A DNA stretch of 64,000 bases from Bryobacterales bacterium (GTDB lineage: Bacteria > Acidobacteriota > Terriglobia > Bryobacterales > UBA6623), in contig JAPOOG010000052.1 of NCBI GenBank assembly GCA_026713545.1, forward strand, positions 17,213 through 81,212, in the 5' to 3' direction. Below the pieces are notes generated by a model. The model saw only the letters and a list, made by a program, of their open reading frames with translations, did not search any database and was not told the DNA's origin. The position numbers and the translations under genes are program-made. Shown in pieces: positions 53,299-61,946 of this stretch; position 1 is the first letter of the stretch; each line of letters opens with the position of its first letter.

Positions 53299-53524
53299 CC
53301 TGCATGTCTCGCCGCGCGGCGAGCTGAAGTGCCTGAGAGGGCCGTCAGGACGAGCCGCGAGCCGCTTGACGTGCACAGGTGTTGCGGCCGTATCGCCTCC
53401 TTCGACCCTCGGGTTACGAGACGCGCAACACGGCCTGCAAGGTTTTTCACTAACAACTAACAACTATCCACGAATCACGGCCTTGTATCGCGTGCTCTGG
53501 CCGTCATGTGGTGAGAAATGCAGG
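53299..53524 (+). repeat. F1 repeat, copy 10
   Basis: A 226-bp type-II copy from CCTGCATGTCTCGCCGC to GTGGTGAGAAATGCAGG. Left flank TTAG is the receptor gene's stop; right flank TCAG. It contains ACTAACAACTAACAACTA microrepeats. Confidence 0.88.
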
Positions 53525-53622
53525 TCAGGGGTAGGCCCGCCTTGGTCACGGCTCGCACGATCGGCCCCGGACGCCGATCTTCAGCGCCAGAAACGGCTGC
53601 CGGTCCCCAGCTTGGCGTGTCG

Positions 53623-54978
53623 TCAGGTATCGTCCTTCGTGAACAGATACTTAAGAAGAGGCGGCGTGGCGAGGGTCGTTACCATCACCATGATCACCAT
53701 CGAAAAGAACGTGCCCGGTCCGAATACCGGTTCGCCGTCCACCATGAGAGAGGCGCCGATTCCCGCGAAGATGAGTCCGACCTCGCCGCGCGGAATCATG
53801 CCGACGCCCACGGCGAGACGCTTCAAACCTTTCTCGCGAACGCCCAGCGAGCATACCTGCTTACCGATGATGGCCGCCAAGCTCAAGCCGATGGCAAAGG
53901 TGAGCACCTTGATATCCAGGAAGAGCCGCAAGTCGATATTCAGCCCCATCAGAATGAAGAACACGGGAACGAAAATCGAGCTGATCGGCGAAACGATCTG
54001 TTCGTACTTGTCGGCTTTGATGCTCGGATACCCTTCATAGTGGCTCTTGTCGAGCACCAGGCCGGCCGCGAAGGCGCCCACGATCGGCGCCAGCCCGAAA
54101 AACGCCGCCAAGCCGGCCAACGAAAAGCAATGGCAGATGCTCAACACGACCGCCGTGCTGCTGACCTTCGAGCTAGCGCCGAAGTGCAGGATCTTTCCTC
54201 CGACGTAGCGTCCCGCAAAGACCGCGACGATCAGGAACAGAATGGACTTGCCAATGATTACCAGAACGGGCCAGAGTGAGATCGACGTCGAGCCGTCCTC
54301 GCCGATCGACTTGATGACGCCGCTGGTGACGGCCAGGATGATCAGGCCCAGGACATCGTCCACTACGGCGGCGCCCAGGATGATGCGCGTCTCCTTGGTG
54401 TCCATCTTGTTGAGGTCTTTCAGGACGCGCGCTGTAATACCGACGCTCGTCGCGGCGAGCGTGGCGCCGGCAAACAGGTGTACGTACCAACCGGCTTCGG
54501 GCAGGAAGTAGGTGGAGACTCCGTATCCGAGGATGATCGGCACGACGATTCCGAGCAGGGCGACGATCAGCGCCGTCTTCCCGACCTCGATCAACTCATC
54601 GAGGTGCGACTCGAGGCCGACCTCGAACAACAGCAGGATCACGCCGACTTCGGCCAGCAGCATCAGTATGGGATCGTGATGGATGCCTTGCAATCCCGTC
54701 AGGCCGATCAGATACAGGTTGCCTAGAACCATTCCGAAGACCAGTTCTCCGAGCACGGCGGGCTGCCCCAGGGTTTCGAAGACCTCGCCCCCCACCTTCG
54801 CGGCGAGAAGGATCGTCACCATCTCGAACAGGAACGGATATACGCTGATGTGTCCCCCTTGACCGTCGCCGTGCGTGTCATCCGTGGCGAAGGTCAAAAG
54901 GGCGATCATTAGCGCAACGAGAGCGAGCAACCAGAAGGTCCGTTGCGTTTCGTCAGAAGCCCAGTGAGAAGGAAACAC
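53623..54978 (-). CDS. CPA2 family Na+(K+)/H+ antiporter
   Basis: A 451-residue inner-membrane protein with about 12-13 helices. Family marks are LLLFEVGLESHLDELIEVG, AGATLAATSVGITARVL and LGAAVVDDVLGLIIL, where the paired Asp residues are the cation site. It has no TrkA domains, unlike the antiporter at 11498. GTG 54978 is the only start codon near the right place; the frame is open far upstream but without homology, and TACAAT at about 55030-55035 is a possible -10 box. The protein should exchange Na+ or K+ for protons for pH and salt homeostasis. Confidence 0.88.
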   Translation of the reverse strand: MFPSHWASDETQRTFWLLALVALMIALLTFATDDTHGDGQGGHISVYPFLFEMVTILLAAKVGGEVFETLGQPAVLGELVFGMVLGNLYLIGLTGLQGIHHDPILMLLAEVGVILLLFEVGLESHLDELIEVGKTALIVALLGIVVPIILGYGVSTYFLPEAGWYVHLFAGATLAATSVGITARVLKDLNKMDTKETRIILGAAVVDDVLGLIILAVTSGVIKSIGEDGSTSISLWPVLVIIGKSILFLIVAVFAGRYVGGKILHFGASSKVSSTAVVLSICHCFSLAGLAAFFGLAPIVGAFAAGLVLDKSHYEGYPSIKADKYEQIVSPISSIFVPVFFILMGLNIDLRLFLDIKVLTFAIGLSLAAIIGKQVCSLGVREKGLKRLAVGVGMIPRGEVGLIFAGIGASLMVDGEPVFGPGTFFSMVIMVMVTTLATPPLLKYLFTKDDT

Positions 54979-55101
54979 GTCTTGAAAGAGCGCTTGTGTC
55001 CGTAATTGCGCCTTTGATGGGAGAGGTCCGGATTGTAGAACAACCCGAAGTCTTACACTATCACCTCCACCGCAGGGCTCACAATTCGGATCAATCCCGT
55101 G

Positions 55102-55197
55102 GCTGCTTTTCTCACCACGCGGCGAGCCGCTTGGCGGAGTGCGGATGTCAACATGACGGCGCATTGGGCGCGGCAAACCAGCGCAGCGAAGTCTTGG
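55102..55197 (+). repeat. F1 repeat, degenerate copy 11
   Basis: The left end GCTGCTTTTCTCACCACG and GCGAGCCGCTTGGC are clear, then GCAGCGAAGTCTTGG; the right end is lost. It is about 96 bp long and is the most decayed full-site copy. Confidence 0.6.
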
Positions 55198-55363
55198 AGC
55201 TAAGCTGGCTGCCTTCGATGGCCAAGTGTCTGTTGGAGAGTCCCCAAACGGGCCGCTGAAGCTTGGGTCCGAATCCGCTGTCGCCGCGCCGGTCTGGCGG
55301 ATGGCAGGCCTGGCCGCCGGACAGGGTCCGGACAAACTCTCACAACCGCCGGCGATCTCCGGC

Positions 55364-55369
55364 TATACT
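55364..55369 (+). promoter_or_regulatory. Possible -10 box of gamma-glutamyltransferase gene
   Basis: TATACT 33 nt upstream of the ATG at 55403, with a weak -35 region. Tandem CTCTCTACACTCTCTAC lies just downstream. Confidence 0.35.
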
Positions 55370-55402
55370 CTCTACACTCTCTACGAACATCAGGACAACA
55401 TC

Positions 55403-57274
55403 ATGATCTCGGAAACACGGAATGTCGCCGCGTGGCTCCTTTTTTCCGCCGCCGTGCTGATCCTTGCGGATATCGCAATGGCGCAGCGAACCATGCGGCC
55501 CGTCATTCGCGGCACGCGCTACGCCGTCTCCAGCCGCAAGCCGCAGGCCAGCCAGGCGGCTGAACGCATCCTGCGCAACGGCGGCAACGCCTTTGATGCG
55601 GCCGTTGCCGGACAAGCCGCGCTGTGCGTCACCGATCCCGCCTCGAACGGCGTCGGGGGCGACGCCTTCATCCTGATCTACGACGCCAAGGAGAAGAAGG
55701 TCTACTCCGTCAACGCCGGCGGCTACGCGCCGAAGCTCGCCACGATCGAGTGGTACATGAAAAACAACAACGGCGAGATTCCCGCGAACGACAGCCTGCT
55801 CTCCGCGACGGTGCCAACCAGCGTCGACGCCTGGTACACCGTGCTGTCCCGGTGGGGCACCATGAGCTTCGCCGAAGTTCTGCAGCCGACCATCGAGCTC
55901 GCCGACGGTTTCCCGCTCAGCGAGCGTCTCGCTTCGTCGATGGCGTCGAAAAAAGGCCCCCGCACGTTTGTCGTCGGCGAGGACGGCATAGAAACCGAAG
56001 TCGCTCCCGCCCAGGGCAACCGCAAGCTTCGCAAATATCCCACCAGCGAAAAGGTCTACTTTCCCGGTGGCAAGCCCGTCAGGGCGGGTGAAGTCTTCGC
56101 CAACCCGGACTTGGCGAGAACTCTCCGGAAGCTGGTCGAGGCCGAGGACCAAGCCGCCGGCCAAGGCCGCCAGGCCGCCCTCGAAGCCGCCCGCGACCGC
56201 TTCTACAAGGGCGACATCGCTCGCACCATGGCTGAATTTTCCGAAGACAACGGCGGGCTGTTCCGCTACGACGACTTCGCCGACTACAGCGTCAAGGTTG
56301 AAGAGCCCGTCTCCATCGACTATCGCGGCTATGAAGTCTACAAGAACCCCTCGGCCAACCAGGGTCCGTCCGAACTGTTTACCCTCAACATTCTTCGCGG
56401 ATTCGATCTGCGCTCGATGGGCCACAACTCGGCCGACTACATCCACACCTTCGTCGAGTCGCTCAAGCTCGCCTTCGCCGATCGCGAGATGTTCCTCGCC
56501 GACATGGACTTCGTCAAGATCCCGTTCCCCGAACTGCTGACGGAAGCCTACGGTGCGCGCCGCCGGGCTTTGATCGATCCGGCCAAGGCCTCTGTTGCAT
56601 TCCGCCCCGGCAATCCCGATCTTGGCGTATCCGGTTCATCGAGCCGCCCCCGATTCCGCATCCCCGTTTCCGGCGACGCCGACCACGAGGGAGACACCAG
56701 CTACGTCGCTGTCGTCGATGAAGACCGGAACGCCGTCTCCTGGACGCCGAGTCTGCATTCGGGTTGGGGCTCGGGCATCGTGATCGCCGACCTCGGTTTC
56801 ATGTTCAATTGCCGCGGCGACTACTTCTGGCTGCAGCAAGGCCATCCTAACTCTCTGGAACCCCGCAAGCGCCCTCGGAGCACGCTGACACCCACGCTGA
56901 TCCTCAAGGACGGCAAGCCGTTCATGGCGGTCGGCAGCCCCGGCGGGGACGATCAGTGCATGCGCATCATGCAGACTTTCCTCAACGTCGTCGAATTCGA
57001 CATGAACATCCAAGCCGCCATCGAAGCGCCCCGCGCGACCACGAAGAGCTTCCCCTCCTCCGTCTTCCCGCACGCCATGGTGTCGGCGCAGGTCGGCGTC
57101 GAAAGCCGCGTCTCCGCCGAGGTCGTCGCGGAACTGAGAAAGCGCGGCCACCGCGTGGACATCAATGGCCCCTGGTCGATGAGCGCCACCTCCGCCATCG
57201 TCATCGACCCCGAAACCGGTGTCCTCAGCGCTGGCGCCGACATCCGCGGCGACAACTACGCCCTGGCCTGGTGA
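55403..57274 (+). CDS. Gamma-glutamyltransferase family protein
   Basis: A 623-residue exported Ntn-hydrolase precursor. Signal peptide about 1-28, then the large subunit (QASQAAERILRNGGNAFDAAVAGQAALCVTDPASNGVGGD in parts) and the cleavage site at Thr432 in EGDTSYVAVVDED, which becomes the nucleophile of the small subunit. MGSPGGDD-type loop is seen as VGSPGGDDQCM. Such enzymes hydrolyse or transfer gamma-glutamyl groups (glutathione, poly-gamma-glutamate) or act as cephalosporin acylases; this one is longer than classical Ggt and may have another acyl substrate. ATG 55403 has AGGA about 8 nt upstream. Its stop is two bases from F2 copy 3. Confidence 0.9.
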   Translation: MISETRNVAAWLLFSAAVLILADIAMAQRTMRPVIRGTRYAVSSRKPQASQAAERILRNGGNAFDAAVAGQAALCVTDPASNGVGGDAFILIYDAKEKKVYSVNAGGYAPKLATIEWYMKNNNGEIPANDSLLSATVPTSVDAWYTVLSRWGTMSFAEVLQPTIELADGFPLSERLASSMASKKGPRTFVVGEDGIETEVAPAQGNRKLRKYPTSEKVYFPGGKPVRAGEVFANPDLARTLRKLVEAEDQAAGQGRQAALEAARDRFYKGDIARTMAEFSEDNGGLFRYDDFADYSVKVEEPVSIDYRGYEVYKNPSANQGPSELFTLNILRGFDLRSMGHNSADYIHTFVESLKLAFADREMFLADMDFVKIPFPELLTEAYGARRRALIDPAKASVAFRPGNPDLGVSGSSSRPRFRIPVSGDADHEGDTSYVAVVDEDRNAVSWTPSLHSGWGSGIVIADLGFMFNCRGDYFWLQQGHPNSLEPRKRPRSTLTPTLILKDGKPFMAVGSPGGDDQCMRIMQTFLNVVEFDMNIQAAIEAPRATTKSFPSSVFPHAMVSAQVGVESRVSAEVVAELRKRGHRVDINGPWSMSATSAIVIDPETGVLSAGADIRGDNYALAW

Positions 57275-57275
57275 C

Positions 57276-57354
57276 TGACCTGAAACATCCTCCTGTCCAG
57301 GCGAGGTAGACATCTGTTCGGATGTTTCCCGCTTGAGCGATCCGCGCACGGGCG
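57276..57354 (+). repeat. F2 hairpin repeat, copy 3
   Basis: It begins TGACCTGAAACATCC one base after the gamma-glutamyltransferase stop and includes GGATGTTTCCCGCTTGA and GATCCGCGCACGGGCG. GAAACATCC and GGATGTTTC can pair. An A-rich spacer leads to F1 copy 12. Confidence 0.85.
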
Positions 57355-57411
57355 ACGAAAAACTAAAAACTAAAAACTGAAAACAAAAAAAACTGAAAGA
57401 GGAAAAACCAG

Positions 57412-57648
57412 CCTGCTTTTCCCACCACCTGGCGAGGCGAAGTGCGTGAGAGGGCCGCCAGGACGAGGCGCGAGTCGCTTGGCGCACGCAGGGGTAGCGC
57501 CCTTATCGCCTCCTTCGGTCCTCGGGTCACGAAATACAACTCACGGCCTTGACGGTGCACCGGCCGTCAGACATTTCTACTGGAGCAAACCAGGCCTGGC
57601 AAATGGTTTTCACGAAACACGAGTCACGAAACACGAATCACGGCTTTT
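57412..57648 (+). repeat. F1 repeat, copy 12 (right end missing)
   Basis: Left end CCTGCTTTTCCCACCAC, preceded by GAGGAAAAACCAG as in the F2-F1 junction at 45.4 kb. Type-II inner blocks are present up to CACGAATCACGGC, then unrelated sequence. Confidence 0.8.
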
Positions 57649-57723
57649 GGGTACTGAAGCCCTTCAGTCTTTTTTTACTGCCCCGTCCTGCTTGGCATGA
57701 GGACAGCGAGGCGGGAATCCCGG

Positions 57724-57906
57724 CCTGCATTTCTCGCCGCGTCGCGAGGCGAAGTCCCCGAGAGAGTCGGCTGGACGAGGTGCGAGCCTCCTGCGACAGC
57801 AACACGGCCTTTAAGGTTTTTTGCGAATCACGAATCACGAATCACGGCTCTTATGTTTTTCGCGAGACACGAAACACGAGACGCGGAAAACGAATCACGC
57901 CCTTTA
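57724..57906 (+). repeat. F1 repeat, copy 13 (right end missing)
   Basis: Left end CCTGCATTTCTCGCCGC, a diverged first block, then CACGAATCACGAATCACGG microrepeats. It has no clear right end. It follows copy 12 after about 75 bp. Confidence 0.7.
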
Positions 57907-58258
57907 CGTCCGTTCGGTTCGCCGTTGTTGCGCACGGGTCGCACCTCCGGGAACCGCCGGCCGGCCCGCCGAACCCTCTGCTGAATCAATGCTTTACTCC
58001 CCTCTACTGCCAATTTTTTGCTGCAAGCTGTTGCGCACAAGTGCACAGGGGGTAGCGGGATGTGCACAGGTCCTGGCGCCCTCAACCGTTCTCGACACGC
58101 CTCATCACGAGCGCCGTTCGCCGGGAAATCCTGCGAAATGAGCGGAATCCCGTTTGTCCCGGGAAAATGCGCGAATCGCAGCGTCCGCCGTGGCTCCCGT
58201 CGCCCCCAGGGCTCGACCCGTTGCGGCGGCCGCAAAATGAACCCATGCCGGGATCACG
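57907..58258. other. Region upstream of dnaE, no gene assigned
   Basis: GTGCACAGG occurs twice (about 58038 and 58060), 20 bp apart. No coding frame with family resemblance was found on either strand; a 135-codon minus-strand frame here is not convincing. Confidence 0.4.
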
Positions 58259-58287
58259 TTGACCCTCCTGGGGGCTGTTCATATACT
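58259..58287 (+). promoter_or_regulatory. Sigma-70-type promoter of dnaE
   Basis: TTGACC (58259-58264), a 17-bp spacer, and TATACT (58282-58287). Transcription would begin near 58294, only about 6 nt before ATG 58300, so the dnaE leader is nearly absent. Confidence 0.65.
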
Positions 58288-58299
58288 GAAGGCCCCGCG

Positions 58300-61200
58300 A
58301 TGCCCGCGCCGTTTGTTCACCTTCACTGCCACACGGACTATTCCCTTCTTGACGGCGCTTGCGAAATCGGCCGGCTCATGGACTTGGCCGAGAAACAGGA
58401 GATGCCGGCGCTCGCCATTACCGATCACGGCAACCTGTTCGGCGCGGTCGAGTTCTACACCGAGGCGACCAGACGCGGCATCAAACCCATCATCGGTTGT
58501 GAGGTTTATGTCTCGCAGGAGGGCCACAAGTCGCGTAGTGAAACGGACCGCTACAACCACCTGTTGCTGTTGTGCAAAGACCAGACGGGCTACCGGAATC
58601 TGATCAAGCTGGTCTCGACCGCCTATCTCGATGGCTTCTATTACAAGCCGCGCATCGATAAGGATCTGCTCGCCTCTCACAGCAAAGGCCTGATCTGCAC
58701 TTCCGCCTGCCTGCGCGGCGACCTCAACGAAGCGCTGCTCCAGAAGGGCTACGACGAAGGCCGCCGACTTGCCTACACCTACCAGGACATGTTCGGAAAG
58801 GAGAACTTCTATCTCGAGATCCAGGACCATGGCCTCGACCAGGACAGAGAGCTGATCCCGCACTTGATGCGGTTGAGCGGCGAAAGCGGCATTCCGTTGG
58901 TGGCGACGAACGACGTGCACTACCTCACGCAAGGCCACGCTGCTTCGCACGACGCGCTGCTGTGCATCCAGACCGGAAAGCTGCTCAATGAGCCGAACCG
59001 CATGCGGTTCACAACGCAGGAGTTCTACCTCAAAACTCGCGACGAGATGCTCAAGGTCCTTGACGGCAATGAGGACCCGCTTCATCGTACCTGGGAAATC
59101 GCCGAGCAGTGCGACTTGAAGATCGAGCAGGTGTCCAATCCTTTCCCGAAATTCGACGTCCCTGCGGAACACTCGACCGATAGCTACTTCGAGTGGGTGG
59201 CGCGGCAGGGGTTCGAGAAGCGCCGTGGGCGGCTGGAACTGATGGCGCAAGCCGGAATGCTCAAGGAGGGCATCGCGGCATACAACGAGCGCCTCGATCA
59301 CGAGATCCGGATCATCCAGAGCATGAAGTACTCCGGATACTTCCTGATCGTCTGGGACTTCATTCGTTTCGCCAGGTCCCGCGGTATCCCCGTGGGCCCC
59401 GGACGAGGTTCCGCGGCCGGTTCGCTGGTGGCCTATTGCATGGAGATCACCGACATCGATCCGCTGCAGCATGGTCTGCTGTTCGAGCGCTTCCTGAATC
59501 CCGAACGGGTAAGCATGCCCGATATCGACATCGATTTCTGCATGCACCGCCGCGGAGAAGTGATTCAGTACGTCACCGAGAAGTACGGCCGCGAACAGGT
59601 GGCGCAAATCATCACCTTCAATACGCTGGCGGCGAAGGCGGCCATCAAGGATGTCGGGCGCGTGATGGACATGAGCTTCGTCGAGGTCGACCGCCTCACG
59701 AAGATGGTCCCGAACATCCTCAACATCAAGCTCAAGGATGCCATCAAGAAGGAGCCGACTCTCGCCAAGCAGATGAAGAAGGACCCTCGCGTTGCCCGGC
59801 TCATGGAAACCGCCCAGCAACTCGAAGGTGTCGCTCGCAACCCCTCCGTCCACGCCGCCGGCGTCGTGATCGCCTCTCAGCCGCTGCAGGAACTGGTTCC
59901 GCTGTACAAGACGCCCAAAGACGAAGTTGTCACCCAGTACGACATGAAGAGCCTCGACAAACTGTCGTTGCTCAAGATGGATTTTCTGGGGCTGACCACC
60001 CTGACCGTGATCGACGAGTCTTTGCGTCTTCTCAAAGACCGCAAAGGCATTGATCTGAAGCTCGAGGAGTTGCCGCTCGATGACAAGCGAACCTACGAGC
60101 TTCTCTCGCGGGGCATGACGAGCGGTGTTTTCCAGTTCGAGTCCGAGGGCATGCGGGACATTCTGCGCCGCTATCAACCGGAGCGATTGGAAGATTTGAT
60201 CGCCTTGAACGCGCTCTACCGTCCGGGTCCGATTCAGGGCGGCATGGTCAGCGACTTCATCGACCGCAAGCACGGCCGCAAGCCTGTCAATTATGACCTC
60301 GAAGAGCTTCGCGACCTGCTGGAAGAGACCTATGGCGTCATTGTCTATCAAGAACAGGTGATGCAGATCGCGAACCGCGTCGCGGGCTATTCACTGGGCG
60401 AGGCGGACTTGCTGCGGCGCGCCATGGGCAAAAAGATGCCCGCGGAAATGTCGGCGCAGCGAGAGCGGTTCGTCGAGGGGGCGCTGCAGAAGGGCTTTCC
60501 GAAGAGGAAGGTCGTCAAGCTGTTCGAGCTGATGGAGCAGTTCGCTGGATACGGCTTCAATAAGTCGCACTCGGCGGCTTACGGATTTGTCGCCCATGTG
60601 ACGGCCTACCTCAAGGCGCACTACCCGGTTTATTTCATGGCGGCGCTGCTGTCCTCCGAAAGCGGCAACATGGCCAAGGTGGCCAAGTACATCAGTGAGT
60701 GCCGCGACATGGGAATCCGCATCCTCCCGCCGGACTTCAATTCGAGTTATTGGAGCTTTACGCCGGCCGACGACGAAACGATCCTCTTCGGCCTTGGGGC
60801 GATCAAGAACCTCGGCAAGAACGCGGTCGCTGCCATTATCGAAGCTCGGCGGGAAGCGAAGCATTTTGATTCACTGTTGCATTTCGCGGAATCCGTAGAC
60901 TGGCAGCAGGTGAACAAGCGGATGCTGGAAAGCTCCATCAAGGCCGGCGCGATGGACTCCTTCGGCGGCCATCGCAGCCAACTCATGGCCGCCCTCGATA
61001 GCGCCGTCGAGGCCGGACAGCGGGCATCGCGAGATCGATCGACGGGGCAACACGGGCTTTTCGATGCGCTGGCCACCGGGAAGACGCCCGCGGAAGCGCG
61101 TCTGCCCGACATCCCCGAATGGCCGGAAAGCCAGAAGCTCGCCGGCGAGAAGGAGGTCCTGGGATTCTACGTTACGGGTCACCCGCTGAACGCCTACCGC

Positions 61201-61764
61201 GACAAGGTGGCCGAGCTCTCGGAGTTGAATACGTCGCGGCTCGCGGCGTTGGACAACGGAACGGAGGTCGCTCTTTGCGGCGTTCTGGGCTCGGTTGCCC
61301 GCAAGCGGAACCGTGAAGGCAGGCCTTGGGCTTACGGCGCGCTGGAAGACTTGCAGGGAAGTGTCGACCTGCTGGTCTTCGCAAATCAATTTGAAAGTCT
61401 GGGACCCATGCTGGGCGAGGACAAGCCGGTTCTGATTCGAGGCGAGGTGCGCGTCGATGAAGCGGGTCCGCTCAAGGTTGCGGTGAACGAGATCGTTCCA
61501 CTCGATGTCGCTCGCGCCGACCTGCCCCGGCAGGTCTCCATTACGATTCGACTCGATAACGGCGGCACGCGGCAGACGGTCGACCGGCTCCGCGAGTTGT
61601 TTTCCAGCAATCCGGGCGACACCGATGTTCGTTTGCGGCTGTTGAAGAAAAAGGACTTCTTGCTGTTCTACGATCTCGCGGATCACGTCCGGGCCGATCG
61701 TGACTTCCGCCAACAGGTTGAGCAGATCTGCGGCGCGGGATCGCTGGAAGTCGTGCCGGCCTGA
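58300..61764 (+). CDS. dnaE: DNA polymerase III subunit alpha
   Basis: A 1154-residue replicative polymerase. The PHP domain opens with FVHLHCHTDYSLLDGA, the polymerase core has VGPGRGSAAGSLVAYCMEITDIDP in parts and the catalytic acidic residues Asp408, Asp410 and Asp412-region (MPDIDIDFC), and KMDFLGLTTL holds the third metal ligand area. A helix-hairpin-helix segment and an OB fold (about 985-1060; VALCGVLGSVARKRNREGR) follow, with the beta-clamp/tau region at the end. ATG 58300 gives the canonical start; the upstream open frame is not family-like. The TGA stop is the first triplet of F2 copy 4. Confidence 0.96.
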   Translation: MPAPFVHLHCHTDYSLLDGACEIGRLMDLAEKQEMPALAITDHGNLFGAVEFYTEATRRGIKPIIGCEVYVSQEGHKSRSETDRYNHLLLLCKDQTGYRNLIKLVSTAYLDGFYYKPRIDKDLLASHSKGLICTSACLRGDLNEALLQKGYDEGRRLAYTYQDMFGKENFYLEIQDHGLDQDRELIPHLMRLSGESGIPLVATNDVHYLTQGHAASHDALLCIQTGKLLNEPNRMRFTTQEFYLKTRDEMLKVLDGNEDPLHRTWEIAEQCDLKIEQVSNPFPKFDVPAEHSTDSYFEWVARQGFEKRRGRLELMAQAGMLKEGIAAYNERLDHEIRIIQSMKYSGYFLIVWDFIRFARSRGIPVGPGRGSAAGSLVAYCMEITDIDPLQHGLLFERFLNPERVSMPDIDIDFCMHRRGEVIQYVTEKYGREQVAQIITFNTLAAKAAIKDVGRVMDMSFVEVDRLTKMVPNILNIKLKDAIKKEPTLAKQMKKDPRVARLMETAQQLEGVARNPSVHAAGVVIASQPLQELVPLYKTPKDEVVTQYDMKSLDKLSLLKMDFLGLTTLTVIDESLRLLKDRKGIDLKLEELPLDDKRTYELLSRGMTSGVFQFESEGMRDILRRYQPERLEDLIALNALYRPGPIQGGMVSDFIDRKHGRKPVNYDLEELRDLLEETYGVIVYQEQVMQIANRVAGYSLGEADLLRRAMGKKMPAEMSAQRERFVEGALQKGFPKRKVVKLFELMEQFAGYGFNKSHSAAYGFVAHVTAYLKAHYPVYFMAALLSSESGNMAKVAKYISECRDMGIRILPPDFNSSYWSFTPADDETILFGLGAIKNLGKNAVAAIIEARREAKHFDSLLHFAESVDWQQVNKRMLESSIKAGAMDSFGGHRSQLMAALDSAVEAGQRASRDRSTGQHGLFDALATGKTPAEARLPDIPEWPESQKLAGEKEVLGFYVTGHPLNAYRDKVAELSELNTSRLAALDNGTEVALCGVLGSVARKRNREGRPWAYGALEDLQGSVDLLVFANQFESLGPMLGEDKPVLIRGEVRVDEAGPLKVAVNEIVPLDVARADLPRQVSITIRLDNGGTRQTVDRLRELFSSNPGDTDVRLRLLKKKDFLLFYDLADHVRADRDFRQQVEQICGAGSLEVVPA

Positions 61765-61850
61765 CCTGAAACATCCTCCTGATCAAGCGGCGTTGACACC
61801 GCTCCGGATGTTTCCCGCTAGAATGATCCGCACGCGGGCGGAGGAAAAAC
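61762..61850 (+). repeat. F2 hairpin repeat, copy 4
   Basis: TGACCTGAAACATCC begins at the dnaE stop. TTGACACCG lies in the loop, GGATGTTTCCCGC follows, and the tail is GATCCGCACGCGGGCGGAGG. It leads into F3 copy 2 and accA. Confidence 0.88.
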
Positions 61851-61876
61851 TGGCGAGGAAGTCCTCGGACCGGCAA

Positions 61877-61946
61877 GCAGGACAACTGATCGCCGCGTCA
61901 ACTTGACTCGAATGTGAACCTTGGCAGCGAAGAAAAAAACTAGACC
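61877..61946 (+). repeat. F3 repeat, copy 2, overlapping the accA start
   Basis: It matches 27471-27540 and contains the TTG start codon of accA and its first eight or so codons. A TGA in frame lies two codons before the TTG. Confidence 0.75.

Noticed and set aside
57828..58235. 135-codon minus-strand frame upstream of dnaE
   Set aside because: Composition is unlike a protein, it overlaps F1 copy 13, and it has no Shine-Dalgarno or known motif.
58279..60351. 690-codon minus-strand frame opposite dnaE
   Set aside because: dnaE is certain on the plus strand; the antisense frame is a GC-bias shadow without recognisable domains.
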